DNA from: Kalaharituber pfeilii
Lineage: Eukaryota; Ascomycota; Pezizomycetes; Pezizales; Pezizaceae
Direction of reading: 5' to 3'
Length of the DNA stretch: 64,000 bases
NCBI GenBank assembly: GCA_015179045.1
Contig: WHUZ01000048.1
Coordinates: 310,001-374,000 of the forward strand
Shown piece by piece: positions 11,421 to 23,953 of the stretch (position 1 is the first letter of the stretch; the number at the start of each line of letters is the position of its first letter). The notes below the pieces were generated by a model. It was given only the letters and a program-made list of their open reading frames with translations. It made no database searches and was not told where the DNA came from. The translations under genes and the position numbers were made by a program.

Positions 11421-14400
11421 TATTTGCTGCATTGTTTATCCTCCCCAACTCTTCATATATATTGAACGGTTACTTAACAAGTAATATATCTTTATAATCA
11501 AATTCAGCTGCTGATAGCTATTCTGTATCCTGGTAATTGGGAGTTTTTAAAAAAAAAAAAGAGAAAGTCTGTTTATCAATGTGTGCGTATACAGGGAATT
11601 TGCTGCGTGGGGGCGTGGTAGAAGAGCCGAGACTAGTCATACCATTCCTGCTGAAGGAGATATAGCTTTCAGATCACGCACGCTCTTTCCAGCGTCCATA
11701 AAGCTTTCGACTCGGCTAGACATGTGTCAAGCACGTGGCATGTAGTTAGTTCATGTTTGTCCTACGAGCTCTCTATCCTCAATCATGAATCACCTACTTA
11801 TCAAATGGAAAGCTCCATCATTGGTAGTTGGTGCAATTGTATTATGCTAGTTATCGCCGGTCAATACGAGACGTATATGCACCATGCCAAACAACCGATA
11901 AGCGTGTGCAAGTATACCAGGCCTAACACCCTGGCCAGGGAACAGGGAGTTTAGACGAAACCTTTGGAGAACGGCGGCTCCCGATCCTCAGCAGAGCCCA
12001 TATCACTTATAAGTATATGCAGATGCAGATACAGATGCAGATGCAGCTTCGGTTTCTATTTCCTGTATTCTAACTCTAGACATGGGTATATATGTCCTCA
12101 AGTGGAAGATAGAGGATGACATACTTTATCCATGCAGAGCAGGCGTACCACTGGTCAGCCCGGGCGTGCAGCTGTACCATGTTGGACTAAGCATGCATCC
12201 TTGCACCCACTCGCTTGCTTGATCTGTCTGTCCTATGGTCGAGCATTGTGAGATAGATTATGTCTCCAAACTTTCATATTGGGCGGCGCATATGTTGTGG
12301 TAGTGGTGGATCTCCACATGCACGCAAGTTTCGCACTTGATCTGGAACACAGCTTGTCTCTTACCCTGTTGCATCTCTAGAACCGAGTTATCGTCGATCA
12401 AGGCGCAATTCAAGCGATTCTTGTATTCTCATGTGACCTGTCTTTGACATTGGAGGCCTGAATGTGGGGCGCGGACGAACTTTGAATCATTGTGGGGCAC
12501 TAAAACCTACACAAAAATGTCTTCAGGGATCGATGGTGCTGAGGAAGGACCAAGATCCAACATGCATGGGCATGATGTGCCCTATGCACTAAGATGCTGC
12601 AGTTACATGTTATGTTGTCCTACAGCACGATTCTAGTGTAGGAAAAGATCATACCACAATTCAGTACCGTAGTTGCTCCTGGAATTTGGAACCAATATTC
12701 TCATCGGAACACGAGGCTCCCAGTAGCCTGGGTCTGAGGCTAGAATGTCGGACATCCTGTCGATTAAATGTGGAGTCTGTGACGTAATGCTGTTATCTCT
12801 GAAGTTGATCTCGAGCTGAAGCTATCCTCACCGCATTATTACAGAACTAATCTTCAACTCTGAATCAAACAAGCAATGTTAACCAAATCAGGTCTCTTGT
12901 CATAACCCGCTGGGCAGCATGCGAGATATGATATAGAAAGAAAGTGGAACTGGTTCAACAGCAGCTTCACCACAAAGCCCCAAGAACAGAACTCAAGGTA
13001 ATAAACCTGGCAAACTCCAAGCCCTAATACCATCTTCCTTGAACATGCAGAAATCTTGATGGAGGGTGCAGTGGTACACCAATTGCTCCTCAAATGAGGC
13101 AATCAAGCAAACCACCGGAACTTCCCTACTATGGGTGCCCCAAAGTTCAAACACTGCCTGGTTTCGAAAAAAACATATATCCCCAAACCGCATTGTTGTA
13201 AGGAGTATAATGGAACTAAAGTTACATCCAAGAAGACGAATTTTTATTATTATTATTATTATTATTATAGGTAAAATTGCTTTCGTCCTACCTGCTTTCT
13301 TGAGGCAACGATCGGACGACCATTTCCTCTTTGGAGAAAAGCATGGTAACGAAAGTCCGGGCAGGGTATCTACGCTTTGCTGGGCCCTCTAGTAGCGAAG
13401 CGGCCTCGGAAACTTTGCATGAGCCAATGCCTAGATGTGGAGTAGCGTACCTAATGGAACCATTATTTTACCCCAGACCCTCAATTGACATATGCATCAG
13501 GGGTACAAGTAGTGAGGTATGCACTGTGGAAGCTGGCCTGATCCAGGGCTCGACGCGGGGCTTTGTGGAGCGCCTTCATATATTATCGTTCATTGTGAAT
13601 GCAACGCTAGTACTGAAGTATGTGAAACCATGTATCGCCGGTTGAGAGTTTATACCAAATATACAAGAGGCCCCTTGTTCGTTGTGTCCGTATGATGCTC
13701 AATATGCCACAAACCGGGCCGAATATTTAGAGACCCCGCTGATGGATGAGACAGCATTTTAGTTTGTCCCCACAGATAATTTAAAAAATACCCAAACAAT
13801 ATATTGGAATTCAGTACTGAATCAAGATCTCTCTGTTGAGTGCCTTCCTAATGTGCAACCCCTACATATGCGGGCTCGTTAGAGAATTCTAAATCGGGAT
13901 TGAGAGCTACTGCATAGAGTGGGGTGTATTTTGTCAGCCTAACAAAGTTTAATGGTATTGCTAGTAGGTAGGAGGCTGAATACATAGAAGCGCATGTGAC
14001 CACGATCACAAAGAGTGGTTAACCTAGTAAGTCTCCACACTTATACGCAGCGAACGATGGGTGGCCTAACGTATGCCCTTGTTTCAACTACCGTAGATTC
14101 GCAAAGGGAGTTACAACCAGCGGGGATCATACCTCTAGCGGGAATACTTCTTGACAGCAGTGCATGTCTCGGATTGATGCGGAGGAAGCATTAAACAAAT
14201 TCTCTCCAGGTTACATGCATGCATGCTCAGGAAGAGTATAGCAACTCTCCGTGCATCCGTCTTCAAGTAAAATAAGTTTATGTAACGATGAATGGGGTGC
14301 GTACGAAAGGGCTCGCCTGGATTTCGATATACCTATCATCGGCATGCCCGGCAACACACCAAATGCGCGTTACGAACATCACTAGTCCTCACGTGTGCAT

Positions 14401-15938
14401 TATATATTATGCTGTAGCTTCTGTCTCTATTGTTTGATGCTGGGGTACCATCTTATCACGGGGAAGTGGATAGAGCGAGGGTTCCCTGCCCTTTTCGCTA
14501 GATTGAGATAGGAGAATCAGATTTATGCAAAATTCAAGGGTAACAGTACGCTCCACGCTCTCTGCGCTGGGGATGGCGCGTGCCTTCAAAGTTGGAGAGA
14601 GACTGTTTGATGAAGCCATGAAACTACGTATTTTGGTTTTGAGTGTAATCTGGCCTAGTGCAGCGGCGAATTGCTATCATAGCCGGAAGGTTTGGAGTTT
14701 CCTAGCTACTCTCGTGCGGAGCCTTTAGCCCTAGCAAGGAATCTTGCTTGGTGGAATAACCTTCTGCTAGGGCTATGATAGGCTATGATATGGGTCGTTC
14801 AACAGCTACCTGCCCATTCTGGACAAGTTCCGGGTGCCTAAGTGGGCAAGATCGCCGACACATTGCTGTGGCTGGCGGTACTCAAACTATTTTGTTTTGT
14901 ATTTTGTTTCAAATCACATCATGTCGTTTGCTTCCCCGTATCATTTCAGATGAGAGGCCCTCGATACGGTGGCGTGAATGGCAGTGAATAGCCCACGCAT
15001 GGTGTGAGAAAGATCGGACTGTAAACAAATCGGCTGGTGGCTCCCGATCTGATGGCGGCGGCTTAGCGGGACCGTTGAATCCTTGGCCAGCGTTATTGCG
15101 ACAAAGGGCGGGTACTGCAACGGCGCAGTCATTGGCATCATGATCCTGAACTTGGCCCATTGAGGTTCTCCACAAAAACATAGTTGAGTCGCTTGAATCT
15201 TTCTTCGCATTGCGAATGTCAGAATGTAATCAGGTAAAGTTGAAACCTTACACTCTCACCTTATCTCTGTTAGCCAATGCCGCTCTCACTTTATGAATCA
15301 TTAGAGCAAGGTAAGCCTATGGACTCCGAATTCTTGATAAGACGGTCACACAGATGCGAAGGTACCCAGCAAGATGCATGGAAGGGTGAAAGGATAGAAT
15401 CGCTCTCACCGTATCGGCCCTCCATCCTACCTTCCCGGGTCGAACTGAATCCTGGTTTTCTCGCCACCCATAGTCCTCGATCGCTCCTTCATGAGATTAA
15501 TCGCCATGCATACCGTGAAGTCAGCTCATCCAAGTGCTCGGAATCGCCTTTGATAAGTGTACATACCTGCTTGAGATACCCCAGCAGCCAGTGCCTCCCA
15601 GTTAGACGCATCTCGCTACAGAATTTGGCTTTTTTCTTTTTTCTTTTTTCTTTTCTTTTTTTTTTTTTTTTTTTGTGCCTATTGCCCATTGAAATTAATC
15701 TAAGTTTCGGCCAACCCCCGTGCAGTCTCATTTTGTTCGAAAGTTAGGCATTGAAGATTCGCGAATACATAAATATCCCTAGATCATTCAAATAGCTCCC
15801 TCCCGACTTCTTTCGTCCAGTTGGGTTACCGCTGAGCAAGGAATTCCCAATTACTTGCTTGATCCTTCTGTTGCGGTCTTCTGGAATCTCATCGCGATCA
15901 TTCGAGTTTTACCGCGGCATCAGTTATTGTACCTCGCC
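11421..15938. other. Long gene-poor spacer
   Basis: This is 4.5 kb without a gene I can support. It contains an (ATT)n microsatellite at 13244-13269, a short AGATGC-type repeat near 12015-12045, a ATGCATGCATGC run near 14216, a small hairpin near 14727-14778 (TAGCCCTAGC ... GCTAGGGCTA) and a pyrimidine tract at 15630-15674 (TTTTTTC repeats, then a T run). Open frames on both strands are short and featureless. The last 200 bases probably serve as the transporter promoter. Confidence 0.5.
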
Positions 15939-18024
15939 ATGTCGACAATCCCAACAGAAGAGATTCAGCGCGACCCAGCGTTGGATCCTTCAAAACAGCA
16001 TCATCATCCCCATATCCATCATGCAAACAAAAGTAACGATAACGTTACTTATACTGTAGGGACTACGGTCGATCCACCACTCATTCCAGCTCAATCACCG
16101 CTCCCTGCGCCTTCAAAGTATGAAAAGGACGGACTGCCGTCAGCGTCGGATGAAGAGAAAGGTAGTCGGAATAGCAATGGACCTGCAAATGACAAAACGA
16201 AACCAAAGAAATTCATTTCGGCCTTCTATCGGAAATATAAAATCTTCTTCCATATCTTCTACTTCTCGTTTTTCACTGGGTATGTTTTAACGATGAAAGA
16301 AAAGGAGAGAATTTTGAGTAGTGATTGATTGCATTCTAGGTGGTGGATTGCCGGGCTCGTACTTAATCAGAAGCGAGAGAGGAAATTGAACTGGCTCATC
16401 CCGTTTTTATTCTGGCTAGCGATTTCCCTTCGCCTCCTCTTCTTCTACGTCCCTATCTCCATTATCTATAAGCCTATGAATTGGACCTGGAACAATACAG
16501 CTGTAAAAGCTGGTCAACTTGTACCGGAAAAACTTAGGATTCCTGGTGCTGCAGCTGTTGTCGTTGCCGTTTTCCTCATTGGCTCTTTTGTTACTCCAGA
16601 GTCGGAAGGCAATACCCGCGACAATCGTGCTGTTTCTCTCTTCGGATTGTTGGTCTTCATCTTCGCACTATGGGCTACTTCCAGGAATCGAAAAGCCATT
16701 CAGTGGCATACAGTCATTGTTGGCATGCTGTTTCAATTCATTATCGCATTGTTTGTCTTGCGCACAAAAGTCGGTTTCGACATTTTCGACTTCATCAGCG
16801 GGCTAGCAAGATCTCTCTTGGGATTTGCAAGAGAAGGTACCAAATTTTTAACAAATGAATATACTGCAAATTTGACTTGGTTCCTCATCGGTGTCTTACC
16901 AGCAATCATTTTCTTCGTTGCATTTGTGCAAATGGTAAGAGATTCCTTTTTTTCGGGATTATTCCATCATCCTAACTTGCCTTATTAGCTCTATCATTGG
17001 GGCTTCATCCAATGGTTCATTGGGAAATTCGCTGTTTTCTTCTTTTGGGCCATGAAGGTTTCTGGTGCAGAAGCAGTCGTCGCTGCTGCGTCACCTTTCA
17101 TCGGTCAAGGAGAATCCGTTATGTTAATCAGGCCATTTATTCCGTATCTAACACAGGCTGAGCTCCACCAAGTTATGTGCTCTGGATTTGCTACTATTGC
17201 TGGGTCTGTGCTGGTGGCGTATATTGGTATGGGGCTGAATCCTCAAGCCCTCATTTCCTCTTGTGTTATGTCTATCCCGGCCTCTCTTGCAATTTCTAAA
17301 TTGAGATATCCGGAAGAAGAAGAGTCTCTTACTGCGGGACGAGTTGTCATTCCTGATGATACCGAACATAAGTCCGTCAATTCCTTACATGCATTCGCTG
17401 AAGGTGCATGGTTGGGATTGAAGATAGGCGGGATGATTGCTGCAACTCTTCTTTGTATTCTTGCCCTACTTGGATTGGCAAACGGACTTCTGAGGTGGTG
17501 GGGAAGTTACTTGAACATTGATGACCTCTCACTTGAGATGATCTTCGGGTATATCTGCTACCCTATTGCATTCTTGCTGGGTGTCCCTCGCAACGGTGAT
17601 CTGTATAAAGTTGGAAAACTTATCGGGATTAAAATCATTGGTAAGTAAAATACCTGCATAATAGAGAAATTTAGAAGTTTATTTCGGAAATGGGGAACAA
17701 ACATTAACAATATTCAAAATTATAGCAAACGAGTTTGTTGCCTACGATAGGCTTCAGTATAATGAGGAATTTGCCGACATTTCTCCTCGATCTCGTCTTA
17801 TTGCCACATACGCTCTTTGCGGTTTTGCGAACATCGGTTCGGTGGGTACCCAGATTGGTGTGCTTTCCCAAATAGCACCTAGCCGATCAGGGGACGTTTC
17901 TAGGCTGGCGGTATCAGCTCTCCTTTCTGGCGCAATTAGCACTCTGACGAGCGCCAGCGTTGCCGGTTTAGTGGTAACCGACAACATCATGGATTTCGTG
18001 AAGCCAGCGACTCCTAGACCCTAG
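15939..18024 (+). CDS. Concentrative nucleoside transporter, CNT/SLC28 family (628 aa)
   Basis: It is a proton- or sodium-coupled importer of nucleosides at the plasma membrane. I infer exons 15939-16279, 16340-16934, 16989-17640 and 17726-18024. The introns (60, 54, 85 nt) are GT-AG and frame-consistent, giving 628 residues, normal for the family. The N-terminal 100 residues are hydrophilic and His-rich, then multiple membrane segments begin near residue 105. The CNT signature is clear: the segment with SPFIGQGESVMLIRPFIPYL, then CSGFATIAGSVLVAYIGMGL, SCVMSIPASLAISK and YPEEEES. The last exon encodes the conserved end with ALCGFANIGSVG and the GAISTLTSASVAGL helix. The start is the ATG giving MSTIPTEE; the frame is open further upstream but without an ATG. 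The gene looks intact and has no functional neighbours in the window. Confidence 0.93.
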
Positions 18025-20690
18025 TTCCGGTTTTCTCCGGTATTGATTTTCTTCTATCCTTTCGTAAGAGTTTTTATGCGATGAGCTGAGTGTCCATTTC
18101 TTCTGCTCAGAATAGCATTACTTTTTGTAAATACCCGTGCGATTTTTATGTCTTGTTAACTGGGATGAGGGCGTATAGCCACAATGTGATGGGAATCTCG
18201 TCAAAGGATATCATGAATATATATAATGGAGAATATATAGCATGATTGTTTATATACATTACCATATCATTATGAGTCGAAGCTTTTGGACAGGCATCAT
18301 GTCATTCCAGGGGGTGATTACCACTCAGTCTAGCGTATGATTTCCTGTCCTCACATTAGCTGTACTATACCTGAACAATGCAACTTCTGGCTTTGGAATA
18401 AAGCTTGACAAATAGACCTAATAGCGATATTAACGGGCAGGAGAATATCTTATTCTTGCGCACAATGGATCATTGTCCCCCTGCCTATATCGAGAGCAAA
18501 TAAAGTAGGTATACTTAACTACTAGTAGTTATTTAGAAGATTTTGCCCATAGCGAACATCTGAGTGCAACCAATGCAGCATGTGTACCGGCGGAGGTTTC
18601 CAATCCACTCACATGCATGTAAGTTTTCGGGAATCTTTACCATCCTCGAAGCCCCGGTTGTTGTTGTTGTTGTTGAAAAACCCACACTTTTGAAAAACAA
18701 AATTGGAGTAAATGTGAGTCGATCTGAATATCAGCTTTCTTTTGTCACTGCTTTTTTGAAGAAATTGTGTTCAAGGAGATTGGTGAGGCATCATTCCAGA
18801 GCGGCTCCAATTCGTCGTTTAAACCAGTATTGCCAGTCTTAATAACCCCTAGGGGGCGTCACCCAGTGCTCTCTGGAGGCTATTTGTGAGATAACAAATT
18901 TGCGATTGTATAAATACCGGGCTCAATTTCCTTTAATAGTGTTGAAATAACTCATCTGTCAACTGCGTCGTTGTCTTGTTTCTATCTTTAACGCTTTGAA
19001 TAATTTATTTCGTCGCGGTTATCTTGGATGTGTCGTTTTTTGACCTGTTCGAGACCGACTTTTCACATGTACTACAAGACACCGACCACTTCAATCAAAG
19101 ACTCCGTTGCGATAACTTCCCTCTCCCCGGACCCTTGGAACACAGGATATGTTGATGTGTGAGAATAAGAATAGGAGGAGCAGGGATAAGAAATATGTGC
19201 AGCCAACGATGAGGAGTAATAAGGTTATCAGAATTATGGATATTGTGGGTGAATCTTGGCATTCTGAGTGCTACGGTGGGAGAACATATTCGGAGGCGTG
19301 GGCAGGTAACTTCTGGGAAAAGAAGTGGTACTGGGAGGTTAAGGGTATTTCTTGATGTTAGAAGTGGGGGGGCTCCACAGAAGAACATCATCGTTGAGGA
19401 TCACGGTATCACAGGTCTTTGTCTGCTAGGCCTTGCAGTTGTCCCTTTGTGTTTTGAGATATAGAAATTCGTTTCTCTTCTATCCGTCCCTATCCTCCTT
19501 TTCTCTCTCTTATCACCTTTCGTTTTCTCGTTCCTCTCTACCCTACTTTCCTCTTGATACTTCCCACAGTATCCAGTCTTTTTCTCCCTCAGGTTTTATA
19601 CTCATGTCACAGAGTCTTGGTAGTCTCCTTGTCCCAACTTGGCATTACGGCATGTGTTGCAGACATGTCTCCTGCGTCCTCCCGGCCGAACTTAAAGTAT
19701 CGCTCTAACATTGACTCGCTGGCATTCTCATTTTAATGATTAGTCGGCGTGGGAACTTGAATACTGGTATGTAATGGATATTTCTTCCTTATGGAGAACC
19801 ACACCTCTAATCAGACAAATGTCAAGCAGAAGCGGATCCCAATTATGTCAGATTTCGGTTCAGAGGCTCCAGGCTCCCAATGAGATAGTGCGAGGAGTGG
19901 TTCCCTTTGGGTAAAACCTTATTGCGAGTGCAATATTGTTCCATGCCCCGAATTCAAAAGATGCATGCAGCGAAAACATTTGAAAAGGCGTCCTCTGGGG
20001 GGAAGTCATAAAGCTGAGAGGGAGTTATATTAGTACAGTAGGTTCGAGACCGGAAACCATACTTACTTTGTCGAGTACTGTTTCATTTCACAAGAACGCA
20101 TTCCATCTCAATCAATTAGTTATATCTCAAGCAGACTTCATACATTCTTCAAAGCAATGGTTTTTGGTTCGCAGAGTGCCTAAGAACATGGCAATCTGCG
20201 TAAATGAGGCAGAATCTTTGAGTGATACCTTTGGTCAGTCATAGCTTGATGTTTGACGCCCAGAATTAGGGCTTTGATGGCCTTTGGAAGCTGTATCGCG
20301 TAAGTAATCAACGAGAAGTCCCCATAGCTGCTTCACAGCCAAGCATTGTAGGCTGATCCAATCTGGTTGACAAAACATGTTGATTTGAAAATGGTTGAAC
20401 GGCTAGCTATTTCTCCAATGCGAGATTCAAATGCCGCCTTGACTGGTCTCAAGAGTCATGTCACCTGTGTCAATATATCATTTGATTGTAGGCCAGTCTA
20501 CAGTCTCATACGTAATTCACTCTCGCTCCGCTCTATGTATGATTTTACCTTTCCTAGAATACCAGATCCAAAAGCAGGATATCTCTAGTAGATTCTCTAC
20601 AATTCATCATCTGGAACAATCGGCAGCTAACTCACAACTCTGCAAATGCCAACAAAAGAAATGCCTTACCAAGAATGGAGGACAGTGTGC
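18025..20690. other. Spacer, no supported gene
   Basis: This is 2.7 kb of spacer. A (TTG)n run lies near 18658-18674. Short frames near 19150-19700 and 20367-20650 have no recognisable domains. A pyrimidine-rich stretch at 19470-19580 could be promoter-like, but no gene follows. Confidence 0.45.
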
Positions 20691-21619
20691 TCACCTTCCG
20701 TACTCATACAGCCTCGAAATCTGGGTCTGCCTCCTATCCAACTCCCTCCAAAACCCCTCCACAATCTCTGCACCGTGTCTCTGCAGCTCAAAAAACCACT
20801 CCAGCTTCTCATCTGGAATTCCAGCATTAGCATACCATGGCCCCAACTGTTGAAACGGTGTTTGGACAGGGAACACAGTAACAAATTTACCATTCTGGAG
20901 CAAAACTCTAAACCAGTCCAAATGGAGATTTGAGATCTCAGCACAGGCAGCGACAGGAGGATGGTGTAAGTACTTCTCAGCTGGAGCAGGTGACAGAACC
21001 ACTCACCAGGCGGGAGCCAGAAGATGTCAAGGATGGCACCATAGTCTGGATTGGCTTCGCAGATCTTCTTTGACTGAGTGAGAAACAATTCAGAGACATG
21101 GCTGTGGAATTCGAGGGAGGTGCCAAGGCCATTGGTGACGAGGATGTGGTAGGCAAGGCTAGTGTTAAATGGGCCGAGAGCGATGGTAAATTTGGTTATG
21201 ATGGCTTCCCATTCAACGGGAATGAGGGGACGGGGAGAAATGGTGGTGGGGATGGTGAAAGAGGGGAGAGGTGGGTGGCAGGTACGAGGACTTTGTCAAT
21301 GAATGGGCTAGGGCCCCCGGGTGACCAGGCGCCTGTGGAGGCTCCAGGTCTGCCCATGTGGACTGACGTGATGAGAGATGCGCTCAGTGATGAGATAGCG
21401 GGTGAAGAGGGTCAAAGAGTGGATGTAGCTGAGGAAAGACTGGAAAAGGGTGCGGGCGTGGGACGAGGAGCGGTGCTGGAAGACTGTGTGGACAGCTCGT
21501 GAGAAGAGGTAGTTGCCCAGGAGGCGCACGACGTTGCGGCCGCGGGGGTAGTGCGCCAAGTCGGGGAATTGGATGTGGGTGGTGAGAGGGGGCAGGGGGC
21601 CACTGCTGGTGATGGACAT
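20691..21619 (-). CDS. Hypothetical protein, exon structure unresolved
   Basis: I do not recognise the family. On the minus strand, an ATG at 21619 opens a frame containing THIQFPDLAHYPRGRNVV and many His/Ser/Arg residues, predicted alpha-helical. A second coding block (about 21226-21029) reads in part EWEAIITKFTIALGPFNTS, ILVTNGLGTSLEFHSHVSEL and DYGAILDIFWLPPG. A GT-AG intron (roughly 21028-20939) joins it to a third block containing NLHLDWFRVLLQNGKF and LDRRQTQISRLYEYGR, ending at 20691. The frame is consistent between blocks 2 and 3. I could not join block 1 to block 2 with a clean intron: a TAG and a TGA intervene and no GT-AG pair restores frame. So it is either mis-sequenced, decayed, or two genes. 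A LINE has inserted about 430 bp from the start codon on the 5' side. Confidence 0.5.
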
Positions 21620-22037
21620 GGTGGGAGGCAGCTACTTGTAGCTGGAGTACTGGGCTAAGCGTAGAGGGGGTTTGTGCGAGTTGCTTAATGACGCGACATC
21701 CTCCTACTGTTTCTGATACAGTGATACCATTGACCATATTACATATAGATGCAAGGAACAGTGGAATTGATATATCCTCCCTGGAGTATATCTCATGATG
21801 GCCAGAAATCGAGACGAGGCCACAGTTGACAGCGAATGGGAGAGTGCTGCTTGGCGTTGACCTAGCCACCAAGGCCGCAAGGCGCACCGCATCATGGCCA
21901 GTTGGGGTGTGTGTGTTGGGTGGCCAAGCGTCTGCCTCATGTTTAAACTTTTGATTGCATGTGTAGAATGTATATTCGTCAAATGTTTCGGGGCCCGAGA
22001 CTCCTGGATACGAGAACAAAGACTACATACGTACTGC
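21620..22037. other. Spacer between hypothetical gene and LINE
   Basis: I see no gene. It is the presumed upstream region of the minus-strand hypothetical gene, interrupted by the LINE insertion. Confidence 0.4.
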
Positions 22038-22050
22038 ATGATGTCTTCCT

Positions 22051-22848
22051 GCGGAGTGGCTAAGGCACATAGACGACATTGTGGACGAAGGGTGGACTCC
22101 GGCCTATACGGACGGCAGCATGATCGAGGAGAAAGCGGGGACGGGAGTGGTGACAACGGACGGGATGACCTCAATATTCCTAGGAACACATGCGACGGTG
22201 AACGATGCAGAGCTATACGCCATCAGCGAGGCAGCGGACAGGACAGAAGGCGAGTTGCTCATCATCACAGACTCACAATTCGCAATATCAAGGATGAATG
22301 ACATAGCAAGGGGCTTACCGACACCCGATGGAGCAGCGAGGCGTCTCAGAGAAGTGTGGCGGAGAAGATTAGACCGGGGAGGCCGAGACATGGCAGTGCT
22401 GTGGGTGAAAAGCCATAGGGGCATACCAGGCAACGAAGCGGCAGACGAAGCGGCGAGAGTGGGAACCGCCTTGCAACGGGCCCCAGAAATTGTGACCGAA
22501 GCAGGAATGAGACAGGAAGCGAGAAGGGATAGAGCGCGAGAAAGGAAAAGACTAGGCCTGACATACAGACCCCTGGAGAGACTGGGAGCCAAAATTACAT
22601 GGCTGGCGGGGCTCTTGGGGGGGGAAGGCCTGCGTGCTTGGAGGCACCACATCCGGGAGGCGCCAGACCCGGACTGCCGATGGTGCGGAGAGGCGGAGGA
22701 GACCACTACACACCTATTGGAAGAATGCAGGGTATGGCGGAAGAGGTGGCCGGGGGGCTTGGAGGCAGTCCGACGGCCTCCGGAATTCAAAGGAGATCAC
22801 TTACAGAGCCTGGTGAAGATGCTGGAAGAGGGCGGGGGGGATCACTGA
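22051..22848 (+). CDS. LINE polyprotein C-terminus: RNase H and zinc knuckle (partial)
   Basis: This is the truncated 3' part of a non-LTR retrotransposon ORF2; the endonuclease and reverse transcriptase domains are absent. The RNase H domain shows all acidic catalytic positions in order: Asp in AYTDGS, Glu in DAELYAI, Asp in ITDSQFAI, and the GNEAADEAAR block, with the HRGIPG loop before it. About 60 residues later comes the knuckle CRWCGEAEETTTHLLEEC (C-x2-C-x8-H-x4-C). The frame is open from the insertion junction (EWLRHIDD...), so no start codon of its own is expected and it is unlikely to be expressed as a gene. RNase H in the element removes the RNA strand during second-strand synthesis. 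Confidence 0.9.
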   Translation, partial: AEWLRHIDDIVDEGWTPAYTDGSMIEEKAGTGVVTTDGMTSIFLGTHATVNDAELYAISEAADRTEGELLIITDSQFAISRMNDIARGLPTPDGAARRLREVWRRRLDRGGRDMAVLWVKSHRGIPGNEAADEAARVGTALQRAPEIVTEAGMRQEARRDRARERKRLGLTYRPLERLGAKITWLAGLLGGEGLRAWRHHIREAPDPDCRWCGEAEETTTHLLEECRVWRKRWPGGLEAVRRPPEFKGDHLQSLVKMLEEGGGDH

Positions 22849-22945
22849 CCGTTATCTGTTTCATTCATCTAATTTACAGAGCCTAGTGAAGATGCTGGAG
22901 GAGGGCGGGGGGGAGCACTGACCGTTATCTTTATTCATCTAATTT
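22801..22945 (+). repeat. Tandem duplication of about 68 bp at the LINE stop codon
   Basis: The segment TTACAGAGCCTGGTGAAGAT ... CACTGACCGTTATCT ... ATTCATCTAATTT occurs twice in a row with a few substitutions. The first copy encodes the last codons and stop; the second lies in the 3' UTR. Confidence 0.85.
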
Positions 22946-22990
22946 TCATAATGTTTTCCGGTTACTTCTGTCCACTTTATCTTGTACCTA

Positions 22991-23028
22991 ACCTCGCCAT
23001 AGCCTGTAAGGCGGCATGCGAGTAATGA

Positions 23029-23032
<4 letters not shown>
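22991..23032 (+). other. LINE 3'-terminal stem-loop
   Basis: CTCGC and GCGAG can pair, with an inner GCC-TGTAA-GGC stem. The poly(A) tail follows GTAATGATAT directly. The same structure ends other copies in this window and is a candidate reverse-transcriptase recognition element. Confidence 0.6.
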
Positions 23033-23065
<33 letters not shown>

Positions 23066-23672
23066 ATGTCTTCCTAAACATGTTGAGAGGATCGCTGTAA
23101 CGGGTTCCACAGAATATACTCCATATATCTTGTGTTCCACTATTGCGCAATACTGTGTTGTTGGTGCTTTCCTAAGTCTCGCAATTCTTATCGGTGGAAT
23201 ATTAATTCTTCATTTTTCATGACTTTCACATTAAGGGTTTGTCACCAAACCCTACGCGTCATCTCTACCTTACATTATTAGAGTGATCGGATATTCCTTT
23301 GTCTCATGTATTTCTTATACCTAATGTCAGCTTATCTGATTTGTTATCTGATTCTAAGTTTTGCCGCGGAACAAAGGGCCGCAGGTGGAACTATCATAGA
23401 GATTGCTGAGTCCTGCAACCGACTATATTGCCGCTTTCATTGCGACCTCCGGAAGAACATAAAGAACAGCAGATGGAGAATGCGATCCCAGCAGAGGCCC
23501 AAACAGAGCTGGGCTTTTACCATGAGGACATAGAGGACATAGTCCACACAATCCACACCATCTACACGCAAGGCGGATACGCAAACCAAGCAGCTCTCAT
23601 ATGCAGAAACAGCTGCCCAAACCTCTGCACTACGACCAAAAAAGGCCAGCTCCCCCTACCCCACCCCGCGTG

Positions 23673-23726
23673 GTTTTTTTTTTTGTTTTTTTTTAAAAAA
23701 AACATTACTCGCATGTATGGCGAGAC
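23673..23726 (-). mobile_element. Ultra-short insertion, type A (minus orientation)
   Basis: On the minus strand it reads CTCGCCATACATGCGAGTAA, then TGTTTT and mixed A/T tail sequence. The core matches the LINE 3' stem-loop with its inner arm deleted. The flanking duplication is unclear: only GCGTG is shared. Confidence 0.45.
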
Positions 23727-23953
23727 ACAGCGTGTGAAGAACCGAGATCCACATGTCTATCCGGCCCAAAAGAAAAGACCATCTCCGGGGCCACTTCTAC
23801 TCCGAAGAGCAAGCCCCTTTTACAACATAAGCCAGAGCCATGACCTGCCACTCCAGCCATAGTGGTTCATGGGATAGCTGTGACCAAGAGACTGGGGAAT
23901 GTTCGGAAGTGGTTGGAGATGGAGAATGAATTGGGTGTGAAGACCGCTGGGGC

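Larger units (their letters stand above)
22038..23075 (+). mobile_element. 5'-truncated LINE with perfect 13-bp target-site duplication
   Basis: The insert at 22051-23062 is bounded by ATGATGTCTTCCT at 22038-22050 and 23063-23075. It carries the last 266 codons of a LINE polyprotein, a 3' UTR ending CGGCATGCGAGTAATGATAT, and a poly(A) tail of about 30 bases. The 5' end is truncated inside the coding region, as usual for target-primed reverse transcription. The RNase H domain followed by a CCHC-type knuckle suits fungal Tad1/I-group LINEs. The frame is open from the junction to the stop, so the copy is probably young. Confidence 0.93.

Noticed and set aside
15630..15674. Long pyrimidine/T tract as a possible retro-insertion tail
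   Set aside because: Neither LINE tail core nor a flanking duplication is present next to it.
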